DNA from: Alistipes sp.
GTDB taxonomy: Bacteria; Bacteroidota; Bacteroidia; Bacteroidales; Rikenellaceae
Direction of reading: 5' to 3'
DNA: 37,775 nt
NCBI GenBank assembly: GCA_017624955.1
Contig: JAGAMA010000038.1
Span: forward strand, 1-37,775
Positions 24,617 through 33,794 of the stretch are shown here, piece after piece. A program made the translations under genes and the position numbers. How positions within the stretch are numbered: the stretch's first letter is position 1; every line of letters starts with the position of its first letter. The notes beneath the pieces are model-generated. The model had not been told where the DNA came from. It worked only from the letters and a program-made list of their open reading frames with translations, and did no database searches.

Positions 24617-24648
24617 GTTGCTTGTTTGGAAAATAATGCTTAATTTTG
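24617..24648 (+). promoter_or_regulatory. Candidate promoter of the surface-protein cassette
   Basis: GTTG (ending 24620), 20-base spacer and TAATTTTG (24641-24648). It would give a long leader of about 280 bases before the 39-residue peptide gene. A second TAnnTTTG (24594-24601) lies nearby with no -33 partner. Confidence 0.5.
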
Positions 24649-24934
24649 TTCTATAATCCACGAGGGTTGCAGACATATTTTAGTGAAAGTGTTTCGCTAA
24701 TCCTTACATCGAAATCTGGAAAATTTCATCTGGTCAAGGAGAGCAATAACACTTCATTGCTCGTGCTGGCTGTGGTTTAGAATAGATATTCCATGCCTAC
24801 GGGTGTGGAGTATTGTTTATTTGACCAAAGGTATTTCCAGAACCTCGATGTAGATGAACGAAAGCTGCTCCACACTTTCTTTTTTATTACAAATGCTGTA
24901 TCGGGGCAGCTGCGGCGCAAAAAGTCCAAACAAA

Positions 24935-25054
24935 ATGAAGAACGAGATGTATATCGCCCCCGAGGCCGAGGTATTGGAGATTGCCGTAGAGCAGGGTTTT
25001 GCAACGAGCCCGGGCGATGGTGGCTCGGAGGGTACCGGTTCGGAAGATTGGTAA
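24935..25054 (+). CDS. 39-residue peptide upstream of the surface lipoprotein
   Basis: The product starts MKNEMYIAPEAEVLEIAVEQ and ends GSEDW, with GFATSPGDGG between. It has no signal peptide. The charged, amphipathic N-terminus, the 'VEQGFATS' core and the Gly/Ser/Asp-rich end with terminal Trp match a type of short peptide gene that I recall just ahead of fimbrillin-like and other surface-protein genes in Bacteroidales; function not known. It ends 19 bases before the next gene, so the two are likely co-transcribed. A longer frame back to 24854 exists but lacks this family's appearance. Its length and composition make chance unlikely. Confidence 0.65.
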   Translation: MKNEMYIAPEAEVLEIAVEQGFATSPGDGGSEGTGSEDW

Positions 25055-25073
25055 TCATTTAAGCTTTTAAGCC

Positions 25074-28000
25074 ATGAAGATAATGCGGTATGTGTACGGG
25101 CTTTTGCTGAGCCTGCCTTTTGTCGTATCCTGTTCCGAAACGGAGGGGATTTTCGAGACAAATGATGTTCCCTATTGGAAGCGTGATTTAGTGATCGAAG
25201 CCACACGCGAGGGGCACGAGTCGGAGACACGCACCATTCGGCAAGAGGATGGTGCTGTTTACTGGAATCCGGCTGACGAAATCAGCCTCTTCTTTATGCG
25301 TGGCGAGAATGGTGGTTATAAGTTTACCTCGCAAAATACCGAGGTGACTGAAACTGCCGAATTTGCTGGTTCGATCAGTGGTATTACCGGAGGTGGCGAA
25401 AATCTTACGGATAATGCCTATTTCTGGGCGATTTATCCCTACTCCAAAGAGAATGCTTGCGAGAATAATTCGCTGATCACAAGAATCTCGGAAGAGCAAC
25501 AAGGCCTTGCGGAGACTTTCGCAGATGATACCTTCGTCACTGTTGCCCGTTCAATGAATGTTAAGATGGGATTCTATAATGTTTGCGGCGGTCTTCGATT
25601 TACGGTATCTCAAAGTGGTATCAAATCGGTCTCTTTCCGTGGCAACAATGACGAGGTGTTGGCCGGTAAGGTGCGTGTAGAGTTCAACGAAAGTAATATT
25701 CCCGTTGTTACAGAGATCCTTGATGGGCAAAAAGAGATCACGCTCGTCGCTCCCAACGGTGGGGAATTTGAGGTAGGAAAGTTATACTATCTTGTTGCTC
25801 TACCGAAGGCTTTGGAGGGTGGTTTTACCATGACCTTCCGCAAAACGGATGGCACTGTCGGAGTATATACCCGTACCACAGGTGTAACCCTCAAAAGATC
25901 CATATTTGGTACTGTTCGTAACCTCGATGCCGGCTTGACCTTCTACGAAGAGGAAGAGTCGGGCGAGACCGTTACGGGCGGTAGCGAAAGCGGTTTCTAC
26001 CTGGGTATTATCGGTTTTAATGTCGATTTGTACCCCTATCCTATTCGCAAACTGACGGAGGAGAGTGTTGCAGGTTTCCACTCGTTTATCGATGGACTTT
26101 CCATGTTAAAGGGTACGCTACTCTATTATGCAGTAGACAATTCGTTGGATGCATTATTGGCAAGCACCTATCCGAGTAATTTATACGATGTAGCCGTTGT
26201 AACCTTCACCGATGGTTTGGATCTTATTTCTATAGACCGAGTAGAGATCGATAAAGGCATCGTTTATCTATCTAGGGATGAATATTTGGAGGCAATTCAC
26301 ACGCGCTTGAACGAAGAGAAGGTGTCGGGGCAAAGTATTACGGCCTACTCAATTGGTGTTGAGGGTAATGACGTAACCAACTCCTCATTATTCCAAAAGA
26401 ATCTGGAAAAAATCGCTACCTCATCAGACAATGCATTTAAGGTAACAAATATGTCTGAAGTCGCCGAAAAATTCACGGAGATTGCCAACCAATTGGGTGA
26501 AACAAAATATGTTCAAACAATTACGCTGAGGGCTTCTGCGCCGGACAATCAAGAACGAGTCCGTTTTACATTCGACAATGTTTCCTCCTATTCATCTTCA
26601 AAACTATATATAGAGGGCACATTTAACCGTGCTGCTAATCCTAGAACTTTGGAAAATATTACCTATGTTGGTCTGACCTCTACTTCGGGAAGCACGATCA
26701 CCTGCCCACGCGATGCCCAAGGTTTTTACGAATTCACTTTCGAGGGGATACAAGCTGACAACGGAAAGTTAGTTCCCGACGATTATCAGCAACGCTGGTA
26801 TACCACAAGTGGTATATGGGAATTTGATTCGGAGTTTGATCCTGCTCAAAGCGATTGGACCACGCAAACCGTCAAGCGCTCTGCAGCTATTTTGTTGAAT
26901 CTTGACTGCTCCAGCTCTCTTGGCACGGAGTTCCCGAAGCTACAAGCCGCAGCCAAATCGTTCGTGTCACTCCTCTACGAGAATTCCATCGACCCGAATG
27001 CGGTGGCTTCGATCAGCCTCAATAAATCGACTCTGACGATGGTGACGGGCAATGTCGAGACGCTGATAGCAACCGTACTGCCGACAACCGCATTGGATAC
27101 TCGTGTAGAGTGGTCTTCGACTAACGCTGCGGTGGCTACAGTGAGCAATAATGGTGTTGTTACGGCCGTTGGCCCGGGTAATGCAACGATCATTGCCAAG
27201 ACGGTGGATGGCGGTCTGACTGCGACCTGTAAGGTTTCGGTGGTAACCCTGGCTCAGGAGATTACCTTCGACTGTACGGAGCTGGAGATCTACAACGGCG
27301 AGAGCTACACCCTGCAGGCGACCGTGCTGCCCGAAGATACAAGCAACAAATCGCTGAGTTGGGCAAGCTCGAACACGGCAGTTGCCACGGTCGATGACAA
27401 TGGTGTGATTTCCCCCATCCAGGCGGGCACAACTACGATTACAGCTACTACACAAGATGGGTCAGGGGTAGAAGCCTCATGCCTTGTAACAATTTTACAA
27501 CAAGTTACATCGATTGCCCTGAATTATACATCTGCGCAATTAGAAGTTGAGGATACATTCAACCTTACCGCAACCATATCGCCCAGCAATGCCTCAAATA
27601 AGAATGTATCGTGGAGTTCCTCCGATAACACAATTGTGTCAGTTGATCAAAATGGCCTTTGCACAGCGCTTCAAATTGGTACCGCTGTCATTAAGGCGGA
27701 ATCTGTTGATGGTGCATCTTCCGCAACATGTTCTATTACAGTTTCGCCCATCAATTATGAATTGCGCAAGATCTATTATACCTCGACAGATGGGCAGGTA
27801 GTTGAGCCCGCAAATAAGAGTGTTTTTGGAGCAACCGTAATATCTAATTATTACGAAAATGGGCAAGGTGTAATACTGTTCGATGGAAAAGTTACGAAAA
27901 TAGGAAACCAAGCATTTAAGGATGTTGTAGGACTAGTTTCTATTACCATTCCTTCTGCAGTTATGACAATTGGAGAACATGCATTTCGAGGAATATCTTC

Positions 28001-28424
28001 TTTACAGGTTATCCATATTCCCAGTAGCGTAACCTCTATTGGGAATTATGCGTTTGCTCAATGTGATCAATTAGAAGATATCACGATACCTAAGAACATA
28101 ACAGAAATTTCTGCTTATTTGTTTTGGCAATGCGAGAAATTAACCAGCATTACGATTCCAAGCGGAGTGACAACTATTCGAAATCATGCGTTCTACGAAT
28201 GTTCTAATTTAACAACAATTTATTGCCAACCAATACAGCCTCCTAGAATTCGTACAGATTTGCATTACGCGACATGGGAAACCTTCAGCGGAAATGCTCC
28301 TAATCGAAAAATCTATGTACCGTCATCCGAAGATCATAGTATTATCTACGCCTATAAGACAACTTCATATTGGGATGATTATGCCGATGCTTATGTCGAG
28401 TACGACTTCTCGACAGCGGAGTAA
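25074..28424 (+). CDS. Modular surface lipoprotein: fimbrillin-like, vWA-like, BIG2 and BspA-LRR parts
   Basis: A 1116-residue adhesin-type lipoprotein (lipobox VVSC, Cys20). Residues about 35-295 look like an N-terminal fimbrillin-type domain. Residues about 305-480 look like a von Willebrand A fold with a TFTDGLD motif but no DxSxS in the first strand. A separate DxSxS-like site, D611-C-S-S-S, occurs at 611-615. Three BIG2 Ig-like domains follow (about 642-720, 726-805, 811-890, each with WSS.NT/A...V and NG). Last are BspA-type leucine-rich repeats (about 920-1095, 'ITIPSGVTTIRNHAFYECSNL'). Base composition turns clearly AT-richer from about 27480, in the third BIG2 and LRR part. The cassette is bracketed by direct repeats. 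Binding target unknown; likely surface adhesion. Confidence 0.85.
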   Translation: MKIMRYVYGLLLSLPFVVSCSETEGIFETNDVPYWKRDLVIEATREGHESETRTIRQEDGAVYWNPADEISLFFMRGENGGYKFTSQNTEVTETAEFAGSISGITGGGENLTDNAYFWAIYPYSKENACENNSLITRISEEQQGLAETFADDTFVTVARSMNVKMGFYNVCGGLRFTVSQSGIKSVSFRGNNDEVLAGKVRVEFNESNIPVVTEILDGQKEITLVAPNGGEFEVGKLYYLVALPKALEGGFTMTFRKTDGTVGVYTRTTGVTLKRSIFGTVRNLDAGLTFYEEEESGETVTGGSESGFYLGIIGFNVDLYPYPIRKLTEESVAGFHSFIDGLSMLKGTLLYYAVDNSLDALLASTYPSNLYDVAVVTFTDGLDLISIDRVEIDKGIVYLSRDEYLEAIHTRLNEEKVSGQSITAYSIGVEGNDVTNSSLFQKNLEKIATSSDNAFKVTNMSEVAEKFTEIANQLGETKYVQTITLRASAPDNQERVRFTFDNVSSYSSSKLYIEGTFNRAANPRTLENITYVGLTSTSGSTITCPRDAQGFYEFTFEGIQADNGKLVPDDYQQRWYTTSGIWEFDSEFDPAQSDWTTQTVKRSAAILLNLDCSSSLGTEFPKLQAAAKSFVSLLYENSIDPNAVASISLNKSTLTMVTGNVETLIATVLPTTALDTRVEWSSTNAAVATVSNNGVVTAVGPGNATIIAKTVDGGLTATCKVSVVTLAQEITFDCTELEIYNGESYTLQATVLPEDTSNKSLSWASSNTAVATVDDNGVISPIQAGTTTITATTQDGSGVEASCLVTILQQVTSIALNYTSAQLEVEDTFNLTATISPSNASNKNVSWSSSDNTIVSVDQNGLCTALQIGTAVIKAESVDGASSATCSITVSPINYELRKIYYTSTDGQVVEPANKSVFGATVISNYYENGQGVILFDGKVTKIGNQAFKDVVGLVSITIPSAVMTIGEHAFRGISSLQVIHIPSSVTSIGNYAFAQCDQLEDITIPKNITEISAYLFWQCEKLTSITIPSGVTTIRNHAFYECSNLTTIYCQPIQPPRIRTDLHYATWETFSGNAPNRKIYVPSSEDHSIIYAYKTTSYWDDYADAYVEYDFSTAE

Positions 28425-28441
28425 AATCCATTGATACACTC

Positions 28442-28483
28442 ATTCAGCGCGGGTATTGTTTTTAATACCTGCGCTGAATTTTT
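28442..28483 (+). terminator. Terminator of the surface lipoprotein gene
   Basis: A 16-bp stem (28442-28457 with 28464-28479, one G-T) has a 6-base loop and is followed by T's. The stem's last base and the T run are already the first bases of repeat copy B. Confidence 0.9.
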
Positions 28484-28733
28484 AATTAATATGCTCAAGG
28501 TGTACACGGAATTTCATCTAACTCTCACCCCGCATCCTATAAAGATACCAATCATTCCAATAATATCCAAATGCGTGTTAAATAATTCAACTTAGTGATT
28601 TGTAGAGAATTAGAGAGATAATTAAGAGAAAAATAATAAACATATAGCTGGGAACAATCTCATCTGTTGAAATGGTTACCAATAAGATAGATTATTTTAG
28701 TGTCAACCTGTGATATATTAACTAATTTTTTTG
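28479..28733. repeat. Long direct repeat, copy B (255 bp)
   Basis: Same orientation and about 96% identical to 24264-24520. It holds the same minus-strand promoter-like pair (28568-28571 CAAA and 28540-28547 TAAAGATA on the plus strand), here pointing at the 3' end of the lipoprotein gene and its terminator. No ORF. The rest of the gap to 28919 holds a terminator. Confidence 0.95.
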
Positions 28734-28802
28734 CAAAGAGCATGCTGTCGATACTAAAAAAGCGCATTCTGTTTTCAGCCAAGATATACCTATATAAATA
28801 AA

Positions 28803-28829
28803 GGTGGGAGCAAACGTGTTGCTCCCACC
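28803..28829. terminator. Terminator of the OmpA/TPR lipoprotein gene
   Basis: GGTGGGAGCAA (28803-28813) pairs perfectly with TTGCTCCCACC (28819-28829) around a 5-base loop. On the minus strand it is followed by TTTATTTATA, on the plus side by CTGTTTTG. Confidence 0.82.
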
Positions 28830-28919
28830 CTGTTTTGAATCTTGAATTTCGAATTCTACTCGAATCTTGCTTAAATGCCCGACCCCTGAAAATTCTTAAT
28901 TCTCAATTCTTAATTTGGA

Positions 28920-30659
28920 TTAAGCCTCCATGATGGCCTTCAGCAGCACATCCTTAGCAGCCTTCTCGGCCAGCTCCGGAGCCTTGGCGATAGCCGACTT
29001 CAGCTGAGCCTTAGCCTGAGCTACCTGACCCTCCTTGGCAGCGATTACGGCGCGGAGGTAGTCAGCGTCAGCCGACGTCTCGTTAGCCAGTGCCTTCTTG
29101 GCAGCAGCCAAGTCGTTGTTCATTACATAAGCGATAGCGGCGTTGTAACCCTCGAGCTGGGCAGCAGCAGCCTGGTAGTTACCCTCGGCAGCAGCAACAG
29201 CAGCCTTAGCCTCACCGTCAGCAGCGGCAGCGTACTTCTTGGCAGCAGCCGTGTTGCCGTTAGCCAGGTTAGCCAGCAGCAGGTTCTTGTTCAGGTCAGC
29301 CGACGGATCAACCTTGGCAGCCTTCTCAAATGCCTTCAGAGCCTCAGCCTTCTCACCGGCCTTCGTCAGAGCAACACCGAGGTTGTTCCATACGCGAGCA
29401 TCGTTGGGATACTGCTTAGCAGCCTCCTTGAGGAAAGCAACAGCCTGCTCGGGCGTCTTAGCCAGCTCCTGAGCCGTGAAGAGGTACTCCTCAACGGTCA
29501 TCTCCTGACCCTGGTTGGCAGCAGCCATCAGCTCAACGTCCGTCTTACCCTGGATGTCGGTGCTGTTCACGATCTGAGCACGACGCAGCTCGGGAAGCAC
29601 GTCATCCTTCAGCTCACCGTAAACCGACGAGAGGTTCTTGATCTCGGCCTCACGCTCGGCGGGCGAGTTGTAGAGGCTCAGTACCTGCAGAATCAGGTTC
29701 TTGTCCTTGATATCCGAAGCGGCAACCATCTCCTTGAAGCCGTCCCAGTCCTCACCATAAGCAGCAGCGTCTACATCGAGACCCGTCTCAGCGAGTACCT
29801 TGGCAACAACCTCCTTCGACGACTCGCTACGAGCCTTCGAGAGCTTGTCGTTGAACTTCTCCGGACCATCGGGCGAAGCGTAACCCTTCACGGCGATGTT
29901 CTGCGTAGCACGGTCGTTACCGAGCTTCTCATCAACGTCAGCCTTGAAAGCGTCCAGGTCAGCAGCAGCCTGGTTCTTCTTCGTTACCTTCGACGAGTTG
30001 ATGGCGTAGAGCAGGTCGGTCTTGTTAACAACCGTCGTTACGCGCTTGTAGTTGTTGGCCATGTTCTCCATCAGGTCACCGTACTTGATGTCCTTCTGCA
30101 GCGTGTTCAGACCGTAAGCTACAACCAGACCGAACTCGCGCTCGATAGCGTTCTTGGCAGCAGCATCGTCACCGGCGAGGATAGCAGCCTCCTCCTTGGT
30201 CGGGATAGCGCCGTTGTTCAGGTTCACGAGCGTGAACTCCTTGCACTTACCCTTCGGGCACTTCACCTCGGCACGCATCTGGAGAGCGCACTCATCCATA
30301 CGAGCGTCGTAGGGGAACTCAACATGCATCGTGTAGTTACCACCGTTCGTCTTATCAACTACGGCATAGTTCTCGTCAACCTTCGAACCCTGGAAGTACT
30401 TCGTCTGACCGGCAACCTCACCGCCCTCGAATACGAGAACCGGCGTTACCTTCAGAACGGCCTTCTTGTTGAAATACTCAACCGGGAAGGTTACATTTAC
30501 ATCGGCAGCGATCACACCGTTGTTCAGAACCAGGATCTCAGGCGTGCAGGTTACCTTAACCTCGTCCTGGGCCTTAGCCATCTTCTTGAAGCAATTGCAG
30601 CTCGAGAAAGCCAGCGCGGCAGCAACCAGCACCACGCTCAGTTTCATGAAGTTTTTCAT
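28920..30659 (-). CDS. Lipoprotein with OmpA-like and TPR regions
   Basis: A 579-residue lipoprotein (lipobox FSSC, Cys21) that should sit in the envelope. The N-terminal beta-rich part (about 30-190) is followed by an OmpA-like segment with IAVKGYASPDGPEKFNDKLSK (about 260-282), where the 'GYASPDG...N..LS..R' pattern recalls peptidoglycan-binding OmpA domains. TPR-like helices fill the C-terminal third (about 395-575), rich in Ala and Lys with 'YPNDARVWNNLGVALTKAGE' as a clear TPR. Codon use is strongly biased, suggesting a very abundant protein. A peptidoglycan-linked structural or secretion-support lipoprotein is the likely role. I cannot name a specific orthologue. Confidence 0.75.
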   Translation of the reverse strand: MKNFMKLSVVLVAAALAFSSCNCFKKMAKAQDEVKVTCTPEILVLNNGVIAADVNVTFPVEYFNKKAVLKVTPVLVFEGGEVAGQTKYFQGSKVDENYAVVDKTNGGNYTMHVEFPYDARMDECALQMRAEVKCPKGKCKEFTLVNLNNGAIPTKEEAAILAGDDAAAKNAIEREFGLVVAYGLNTLQKDIKYGDLMENMANNYKRVTTVVNKTDLLYAINSSKVTKKNQAAADLDAFKADVDEKLGNDRATQNIAVKGYASPDGPEKFNDKLSKARSESSKEVVAKVLAETGLDVDAAAYGEDWDGFKEMVAASDIKDKNLILQVLSLYNSPAEREAEIKNLSSVYGELKDDVLPELRRAQIVNSTDIQGKTDVELMAAANQGQEMTVEEYLFTAQELAKTPEQAVAFLKEAAKQYPNDARVWNNLGVALTKAGEKAEALKAFEKAAKVDPSADLNKNLLLANLANGNTAAAKKYAAAADGEAKAAVAAAEGNYQAAAAQLEGYNAAIAYVMNNDLAAAKKALANETSADADYLRAVIAAKEGQVAQAKAQLKSAIAKAPELAEKAAKDVLLKAIMEA

Positions 30660-30723
30660 AATTTTTGTTTATTAAAGTGTTTTGTGTTTGAAGTTTACAT
30701 TTCTTTCACTTGCGCGTCAAACG

Positions 30724-30731
30724 CAAATATA
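30724..30731 (-). promoter_or_regulatory. -7 box of the OmpA/TPR lipoprotein gene
   Basis: TATATTTG on the minus strand gives a leader of about 60 bases. It directly abuts the T run of the pnp terminator. Confidence 0.65.
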
Positions 30732-30789
30732 AAAAAAAGTACTCGAAAAATACTACATTTTTCGGTCGAAAATATCATTTTCGAGCACT
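30731..30789 (-). terminator. Terminator of pnp
   Basis: Minus-strand AGTGCTCGAAAA (30789-30778) pairs with TTTTCGAGTACT (30749-30738), one G-T, with alternative inner stem-loops, followed by T8 (30738-30731). Confidence 0.85.
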
Positions 30790-30805
30790 TTTTTTCTTCC
30801 GACGA

Positions 30806-33022
30806 CTATTTGTGGTCGTTTCGCTCACGGCGCGGACGGTCGCCACGCTCGGGACGGGGACGACGCTCACGCTCCACATAGCCCTCCGGCTTGGGAAGCA
30901 GAGCCTTGCGCGAGAGGCGCAGCTTGCCCGTCTTCTCGTCCAGACCGATGAGCTTCACGTCGATCTCGTCACCCTCCTTGATGCCGGTCTCCTCCATCGT
31001 CTCGAAGCGCTTGTAGTCGATCTCCGAGATGTGCAGCAGGGCATCCTTGCCGGGCATGATCTCTACGAAGGCACCGAAGGCTACGATCGAGCGCACCTTA
31101 CCGTGGTACGTCTCGCCCACCTCGGGGATAGCCACGATAGCCTTGATGCGGGCCAGAGCGCCATCGAGCGACTCCTTATCCACACCGAAGATATCGACGA
31201 TACCCTTCTCGTCCACCTCCGTAATGGTGATGGTCGTCTGCGTGGTCTTCTGAATATCCTGGATCACCTTACCACCGGGGCCGATCACGGCGCCGATCAT
31301 ATCCTGCGGGATGGTGATCTGTACGATGCGCGGTACAAACGGACGGTAATCCTCACGCGGCTCGGCGATCGTCTCCGTCAGCTTGCCCAGGATGTGGAGA
31401 CGACCCTGACGAGCCTGCTCCAAAGCGGCAGCCAGCACCTCGTACGAGAGGCCGTCCACCTTGATATCCATCTGCGTAGCGGTGATACCATCCTTCGTAC
31501 CCGTTACCTTGAAGTCCATATCGCCCAGGTGGTCCTCATCGCCCAGGATATCCGACAGCACGGCCCACTTGCCCGATGCCGAATCCGAGATCAGACCCAT
31601 GGCGATACCCGAAACGGGCTTCTTGAGCTTCACACCGGCATCCATCAGAGCCAGCGTACCGGCGCAAACTGTAGCCATCGACGACGAACCGTTCGACTCG
31701 AGGATATCCGACACCACGCGTACGGCGTAGGGATTCTCCTCGCCCAGCGGAATCATCGGCTTCAGGGCGCGCCATGCCAGGTGGCCGTGACCGATCTCAC
31801 GACGCGACAGACCGCGCGTGGGGCGAGCCTCACCGGTCGAGAACGGGGGGAAGTTGTAGTGCAGCACGAACTGCTCGGTACCCTGAACGAGCACCTCGTC
31901 CTTCACCTTCTCGTCGAGCTTCGTACCGAGCGTTACGGTCGTCAGCGACTGCGTCTCACCACGCGTGAAGATAGCCGAACCGTGGGCGCAGGGCAGGTAA
32001 CCAACCTCGCACCAGATGGGACGAATCTCGTCCGTGCGACGGCCGTCGAGGCGCTTACCCTCATCGAGGATCATGTTGCGCATCGCCTTCTTCTGCACGT
32101 CATCGTGGAAATACTTGTGGATCAGGACAGCCTTCTCCTCGAGCTCCTCCTCCGTGAAGCGGGCAGCGAACTCGGCCTCCAGGTTGTTGAAGAGCTCCTC
32201 GCGCTCGTGCTTCATCGTACCGCTCGTAGCGATGGCGTAAGCCTTGTCGTAGAGCTCCGAGATGATCGTCTGACGCAGCTCCTCGTCATTCGTCTCGTGG
32301 CAGTACTCGCGCTTTACATCCTTACCCAGCTCCTTCGAGAGCTCGATCTGTACGGCGCAGTGCTTCTTGATCTCCTCGTGAGCGAACTTGATGGCACCGA
32401 GCATAACCTCCTCCGATACCTCCTTCATCTCACCCTCAACCATGAGGATATTGTCGATCGTACCGCCGACCATGATATCCAGATCGCACTCCTCCATCTC
32501 CGAGAAGCCCGGGTTGATCTTATACTCGCCGTTCTTACGAACTACGCGAACCTCCGAGATCGGGCCACCGAACGGAATGTCCGATACGGCCAGGGCAGCC
32601 GAAGCGGCCAGACCGGCCAGGGCATCGGGCTGAATATCCTTCTCGGCCGAGATCAGGTTTACCGTTACGAAAACCTCGGCGTGGTAATCGGCCGGGAAGA
32701 GGGGGCGCAGTGCGCGGTCGATCAGACGAGCCGTCAGCACCTCGCTATCGTTTGCCTTGCCTTCACGCTTCATAAAACCGCCCGGGTAGCGACCACAAGC
32801 GGCGTACTTCTCCTTGTACTCGACCTGAAGGGGCATAAAATCAGTGTCGGGTTTTGCATCCTTGGCGGCCACTACCGTACCGAGGAGCATCGTGCCGCCC
32901 ATCTTGACGACCACCGCACCGTCGGCCTGCTTGGCCAGCTTGCCCGTTTCGATCTCGATCACGCGACCATCTTCGAGCGTAATCTCCTTACGGACAGCAT
33001 TGTACAGCTTCTTTTCTTCCAT
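30806..33022 (-). CDS. pnp: Polynucleotide phosphorylase
   Basis: A 3'-5' phosphorolytic exoribonuclease, trimeric, in RNA turnover. Two RNase PH folds (about 10-230 and 310-550, with FTRGETQSL in the second) flank an all-alpha linker. The KH domain (about 555-615) has IGPGGKVI, the S1 domain follows (about 625-695, '[15 protein letters not shown]'), then a basic Arg-rich tail to residue 738. Length is typical. It lies downstream of rpsO, the order seen in many bacteria. The two are separated by a hairpin that may be an attenuator or RNase site. Confidence 0.96.
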   Translation of the reverse strand: MEEKKLYNAVRKEITLEDGRVIEIETGKLAKQADGAVVVKMGGTMLLGTVVAAKDAKPDTDFMPLQVEYKEKYAACGRYPGGFMKREGKANDSEVLTARLIDRALRPLFPADYHAEVFVTVNLISAEKDIQPDALAGLAASAALAVSDIPFGGPISEVRVVRKNGEYKINPGFSEMEECDLDIMVGGTIDNILMVEGEMKEVSEEVMLGAIKFAHEEIKKHCAVQIELSKELGKDVKREYCHETNDEELRQTIISELYDKAYAIATSGTMKHEREELFNNLEAEFAARFTEEELEEKAVLIHKYFHDDVQKKAMRNMILDEGKRLDGRRTDEIRPIWCEVGYLPCAHGSAIFTRGETQSLTTVTLGTKLDEKVKDEVLVQGTEQFVLHYNFPPFSTGEARPTRGLSRREIGHGHLAWRALKPMIPLGEENPYAVRVVSDILESNGSSSMATVCAGTLALMDAGVKLKKPVSGIAMGLISDSASGKWAVLSDILGDEDHLGDMDFKVTGTKDGITATQMDIKVDGLSYEVLAAALEQARQGRLHILGKLTETIAEPREDYRPFVPRIVQITIPQDMIGAVIGPGGKVIQDIQKTTQTTITITEVDEKGIVDIFGVDKESLDGALARIKAIVAIPEVGETYHGKVRSIVAFGAFVEIMPGKDALLHISEIDYKRFETMEETGIKEGDEIDVKLIGLDEKTGKLRLSRKALLPKPEGYVERERRPRPERGDRPRRERNDHK

Positions 33023-33074
33023 GATTGTTTTTGTTTCCTATAGTGTTTGTTTGTCGTTGTGTCTTTACGAAAAT

Positions 33075-33109
33075 GAAGGCAACCCCTGCCTCGGCAGGGA
33101 ATTGCCCTC
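33075..33109 (-). terminator. rpsO-pnp intergenic hairpin (terminator or attenuator)
   Basis: On the minus strand GAGGGCAA pairs with TTGCCTTC, and CCCTGC with GCAGGG inside it, closing on a CGAG loop; then ATTTTCG. A short T run suggests partial read-through from rpsO into pnp. Confidence 0.7.
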
Positions 33110-33125
33110 ATCTCTTCCTCGCGGA

Positions 33126-33398
33126 TTACTTGCGAAGGTTCAGCTTCTTCACGATAGCGCGGTAGCGCTCGATGTCCACTGCCTTCAAGTACTCCAGCAA
33201 CTGGCGACGCTTACCGATCATACGCAACATAGCGCGCTGCGTACCGAAGTCGTGACGGTTGCTCTTGAGGTGCTCCGTAAGGTGGGCAATACGGTACGAA
33301 AACAGGGCAATCTGGCTCTCGGGCGAACCCGTATCCGTGTTAGACTTGCCGTACTGACCGAAAAGCTCTTGCTTTTTCTCTGCTGTTAAATAAGCCAT
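33126..33398 (-). CDS. rpsO: 30S ribosomal protein S15
   Basis: The 90-residue protein has the S15 fold and signature: TGSPESQIALFSYRI (about 23-37), HLKSNRHDFGTQRAMLRMIG (about 43-62) and KRRQLLEYL. S15 binds 16S rRNA at the 20-21-22 helix junction. Length is standard. It is transcribed with pnp from a promoter at 33472-33479, through a folded leader (33431-33469) that may be an autoregulation site. Confidence 0.97.
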   Translation of the reverse strand: MAYLTAEKKQELFGQYGKSNTDTGSPESQIALFSYRIAHLTEHLKSNRHDFGTQRAMLRMIGKRRQLLEYLKAVDIERYRAIVKKLNLRK

Positions 33399-33430
33399 AA
33401 AATTTTTGATTATTTAATAGTTCCACTCTA

Positions 33431-33469
33431 CGACGCATTCCCCTTACTCGGAATAGCGCCAGAGCGTCG
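33431..33469 (-). promoter_or_regulatory. Structured rpsO leader (candidate S15 autoregulatory element)
   Basis: On the minus-strand RNA CGACGC (33469-33464) pairs with GCGTCG (33436-33431), and ATTCC (33454-33450) pairs with GGAAT (33441-33437). This leaves a 9-base bulge, CTGGCG-like, on the 5' side only. Position just 5' of rpsO and the bulged helix fit feedback elements for S15, but I cannot assign it to a known class. Confidence 0.5.
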
Positions 33470-33471
33470 CG

Positions 33472-33479
33472 CAAAGGTA
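33472..33479 (-). promoter_or_regulatory. -7 box of rpsO
   Basis: TACCTTTG on the minus strand, the same sequence as the glycogen operon's -7 box. The leader would run about 70 bases to the ATG. The rest of 33480-33766 holds short inverted repeats only. Confidence 0.65.
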
Positions 33480-33766
33480 CGAAATAAATTGACAATTACG
33501 AAGTAAAGGGTAAAAATTTACACCCTTTTTTCACTTTTTTTCGCCAATTTTCAGCCTCGGCTCCCCGCCTGCAGAAAATCGAACAATTTAGACACGCACT
33601 TTTGACCCAACGATTGGGCCGAAATGTCGGTTACAAACCGCCCGAAAAACGCCGAAAAATCTCACAATTTGGTTGTTTTGTTCTGATTTTCCGCAAAATA
33701 TATCATTATGGTATCTTTTTCAACGATTTTTCGCGGAAAAATAGTACAATTTGGATATTTTTTGTC

Positions 33767-33774
33767 TATCTTTG
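33767..33774 (+). promoter_or_regulatory. -7 box of apbE
   Basis: TATCTTTG places the transcript start near 33780, 15 bases before the ATG at 33795, and rules out the in-frame ATG at 33708. Confidence 0.6.
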
Positions 33775-33794
33775 CAGTGAAATCGAATAGTTCT

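Noticed and set aside
30710-33043. 777-codon plus-strand frame opposite pnp
   Set aside because: Shadow of pnp, whose KH/S1/RNase PH motifs are clear on the minus strand.
33708-33794. Upstream ATG start for apbE giving 29 more residues
   Set aside because: It lies before the -7 box at 33767-33774, and the lipoprotein signal begins at the later ATG.
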